From contig JAEXOO010000032.1 of assembly GCA_023439305.1 (NCBI GenBank), forward strand, positions 124,001-188,000: a stretch of DNA of 64,000 nt. Direction: 5' to 3'. Under the pieces are notes generated by a model. The model saw only the letters and a list, made by a program, of their open reading frames with translations, was not told the DNA's origin and searched no databases. Origin of the DNA: Pseudomonadota bacterium (GTDB lineage: Bacteria; Pseudomonadota; Gammaproteobacteria; Burkholderiales; Burkholderiaceae_B). A program made the position numbers and the translations under genes. This document shows positions 62,205 through 64,000 of this stretch, piece after piece (position 1 is the stretch's first letter; every line of letters begins with the position of its first letter).

Positions 62205-63590
62205 ATGGCTGGCGGGCATTCGCGTGCGCAATATTGTTTCGGACTGCATTGGTTCGCGCTGGTGGACGGGCCTTCGGGCGCGGGGCTGCGGCGCTTGCTG
62301 CAAAGCCATCGCCATGCTGGGTATTGCTTGGCGGGCGCGGGGTTGCTGGCGGTGGGCCTGTGGGATGTTCTCAGCCCCAAAGAGGGTGTTTTCATGCTGA
62401 GTTCCCCCGAGTCGGGCAAGGCTGGACAAGACGCGGTTGCCTATTCAGCGGCGGCGTGCCTGGCCAGTCAGCATCCTGAAGGTTGCATTCTGGCCTTGTG
62501 GGTCTTGTCCGATGGCCGCTACTGGCTGGTGGCGGCCCACGATGGGGCTGTCATCGGCGGTACGGATTGCGTGTTCGATGTTCTTGAGCACGCAAGAGCC
62601 ATGCAGAGCAACATTCAGCAGCGCTATCCGTCCTTGTTTGTCCTGCCTCAGCCCGATGATCTGGCGTCTCATTTGGCGCAGGGGCGGCAGGACACGTGTC
62701 GACTGCTGCCCGCCGCCGGTCGGGGCGGACGGACCGCTGTGTTGCTCCCGGCCCTGCTTCTACTGCTGGCGGGGTGCTGGATTGCCGTCGTCCGTGTTGC
62801 CGAGTCTGATTCACCCCTCCCTCAGGCAGACCCGCAGTTGGTCTTGCTCGACGTTCAGCAGCAGCACGCCTTGTCCGGTGAGGATGGGCTGCGCGCCTTA
62901 TTGAGTCTGCTTGAAGGCATACCTTACCGCGCGGCCCGTTGGCAGTTGCATCAGGTCGAATGCCATACGGGAACGGGCGAGTGGTCTTGTTCCGCCCACT
63001 ATGAACCAGCCGATGCCCAGGCCACGAATCAGGGGTTTCAGGCCCTGCTGGGGCCGCAGGCCGATGTGCACTTTCCCGCGCTGGATCAGGCTCGCCTGAT
63101 GCGTACGGCGGCATTTCCACAGCAAGGTCTGGATGTGTCCGTGCTGAATAGGCGGCAGCATAACGAACGCGAGCTGTTCAGCCGTCTGCAGGTGGTGCGG
63201 CCCGCGTTCGGCCATCTGGCCTTGGGCCCGTCTCTGCCGCCAGAGGGACTCGCGCCTTTGCTGGAGCGGTTGCCGCAAACGGATGGCAAAGCATGGTCGG
63301 GGTTGCGGCGCAGAGCCTGGAACAGTCAATCGCCCTTGCGCTCCGCCTATCTTCTGTTGCCCACGGCGCACACGCTGAAGCTGGAGAAAGCCTCGCTCCA
63401 GGTCGACCCGCAAGCGATCGCGTCGCTGGCGGGCAGTGTCCTTACCCTGAACCTGAAGGGATATCTCTATGAACAAGATGACTCGCTCAGTGTGCCCCCG
63501 ACACCTATGCCCGCTGCTGATCTGTCTGCCCCTGATGTTGTGGACGTCGACAAGCAGATCCGATCCGGCATTGCTGATCACGGTTCATGA
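62205..63590 (+). CDS. pilO: Type IVb pilus inner-membrane protein PilO2-like
   Basis: This 461-residue protein fits the PilO2 family: a soluble N-terminal domain (about 1-180, with CILALWVLSDGRYWLVAAHDG), one membrane helix (TAVLLPALLLLLAGCWIAVV, about 187-206) and a periplasmic C-terminal half. It links the secretin to the inner-membrane assembly platform. The start is 1 base after pilN. Its 3' end overlaps pilP by 122 bases in another frame, which is unusual. Confidence 0.78.
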   Translation: MAGGHSRAQYCFGLHWFALVDGPSGAGLRRLLQSHRHAGYCLAGAGLLAVGLWDVLSPKEGVFMLSSPESGKAGQDAVAYSAAACLASQHPEGCILALWVLSDGRYWLVAAHDGAVIGGTDCVFDVLEHARAMQSNIQQRYPSLFVLPQPDDLASHLAQGRQDTCRLLPAAGRGGRTAVLLPALLLLLAGCWIAVVRVAESDSPLPQADPQLVLLDVQQQHALSGEDGLRALLSLLEGIPYRAARWQLHQVECHTGTGEWSCSAHYEPADAQATNQGFQALLGPQADVHFPALDQARLMRTAAFPQQGLDVSVLNRRQHNERELFSRLQVVRPAFGHLALGPSLPPEGLAPLLERLPQTDGKAWSGLRRRAWNSQSPLRSAYLLLPTAHTLKLEKASLQVDPQAIASLAGSVLTLNLKGYLYEQDDSLSVPPTPMPAADLSAPDVVDVDKQIRSGIADHGS

Positions 63591-63900
63591 CATGTTGCGC
63601 CAGGATGCGGAACGAGCACAGCAATCCTTGTCGTCGCGGTCTTGTTCATCGCAGGCCGCGCCAGGCATCGCGTCTTTGCAGTCTGCACCGGGCGCACTGG
63701 AGCTCAAAGCCATTTATGGCCGCCAATCCCATTTGTTGGCCGAGGTGCGGCATGCAGAACATTCCCTGGTCTTTCAGCAGGGTCAGCCGTGGCCGATTGG
63801 GCGCCATCGTGACCCGCGTTTTCGTCTGCACAGTATCAGCAATCGTTGCATTCAGCTTCAAGAAGGGGAGCGTCGACATGAGCTATGTCTTGAGCCTTAA
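63469..63900 (+). CDS. pilP: Type IVb pilus protein PilP
   Basis: This 143-residue exported protein has a signal peptide (HLCPLLICLPLMLWTSTSRS) and a small C-terminal beta domain (ALELKAIYGRQSHLLAEVRH, QPWPIGRHRDP), as in PilP of R64-like systems. The signal peptide requires a start at or near 63469, deep inside pilO. A later ATG at 63592 would lose the signal. Two cysteines near the end (NRCIQL, HELC) may form a disulfide. The gene ahead starts at 63878, overlapping its end. Confidence 0.75.
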   Translation: MNKMTRSVCPRHLCPLLICLPLMLWTSTSRSDPALLITVHDMLRQDAERAQQSLSSRSCSSQAAPGIASLQSAPGALELKAIYGRQSHLLAEVRHAEHSLVFQQGQPWPIGRHRDPRFRLHSISNRCIQLQEGERRHELCLEP

Positions 63901-64000
63901 CCGTCTTTTGCGGGGAAACTGGGGGGCGCGATTTCAACGGACGCGGACGCGTCCCCTGACAGCAGGCGTATGTACAAAGGAACGGTCGTTACCCTCCCCG
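63878..64000 (+). CDS. Start of the next pilus gene, probably the PilQ ATPase (partial)
   Basis: The reading frame opens with an ATG after GAAGGGGAG and stays open for 41 codons to the window edge. In the R64-type order pilL-N-O-P-Q the next gene is the assembly ATPase PilQ. The visible N-terminus (SYVLSLNRLLRGNW) is too short to confirm this. Confidence 0.5.
   Translation, partial: MSYVLSLNRLLRGNWGARFQRTRTRPLTAGVCTKERSLPSP

Overview
The window looks like chromosome of a high-GC betaproteobacterium, most likely of the family Alcaligenaceae. This rests on the style of the housekeeping proteins, the paaABCDE-N-G-I-K order and the ccoS-N-O-Q-P-G-H order. The genus cannot be fixed from the sequence alone. 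All calls come from reading translated frames and DNA motifs by eye, and no database search was run.

Layout. 1-1510: an M48 metallopeptidase running off the left edge, divergent from orn. 1671-9985: the aerobic phenylacetyl-CoA (paa) operon, closed by a strong terminator. 10080-15297: acpS-nagZ-uvrC-pgsA-MFS transporter, nearly all overlapping or abutting. 15348-17863: queF (minus strand) and aceA. 18056-24926: a micro-aerobic respiration block with a candidate small RNA, a P-type-ATPase-like membrane core (ccoI-like), ccoS, ccoNOQP, ccoG, a short ccoH and one small membrane protein. 24987-28707: the FNR-type regulator (minus strand) and clpB. 28759-36005: queH, glnE and a YhdP-like giant envelope protein. 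36015-45190: a catabolic cluster with a GntR regulator and a V4R sensor protein, divergent from a complete oligopeptide-type ABC importer, a two-subunit Rieske oxygenase and a flavin-reductase-like protein. 45191-48342: an AT-richer patch of four small or unfamiliar genes, one resembling AbiJ/HEPN-type abortive infection proteins. 48343-59813: gdhA, rho and trxA (minus strand), then parE, parC, a ferredoxin-type reductase, dadA and an orphan solute-binding protein. 59826-64000: the start of a type IVb (R64/Tcp-like) pilus operon that runs off the right edge.

How it works together. The strongest theme is oxygen control. Three perfect FNR boxes (TTGAT-N4-ATCAA) lie upstream of paaA, of the ccoI-like gene and of ccoN, and a one-mismatch box precedes fnr itself, which is encoded in the same window. 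In front of paaA the box contains the -35 hexamer of a near-consensus sigma70 promoter, which predicts anaerobic repression of an O2-consuming pathway. In front of the cco genes it sits where an activator would. The ccoI-proximal box may also drive, in the opposite direction, a short RNA with a C6 loop and its own terminator, in the style of FnrS/AniS regulators.

The most unusual protein is the ccoI-like one. It keeps all eight membrane helices and the CPC metal motif of a CcoI/FixI copper pump but has neither the actuator nor the phosphorylation/ATP-binding domain. The second notable feature is the 36-45 kb catabolic cluster. Its divergent promoter region carries two near-identical 15-bp inverted sites that are good operator candidates.
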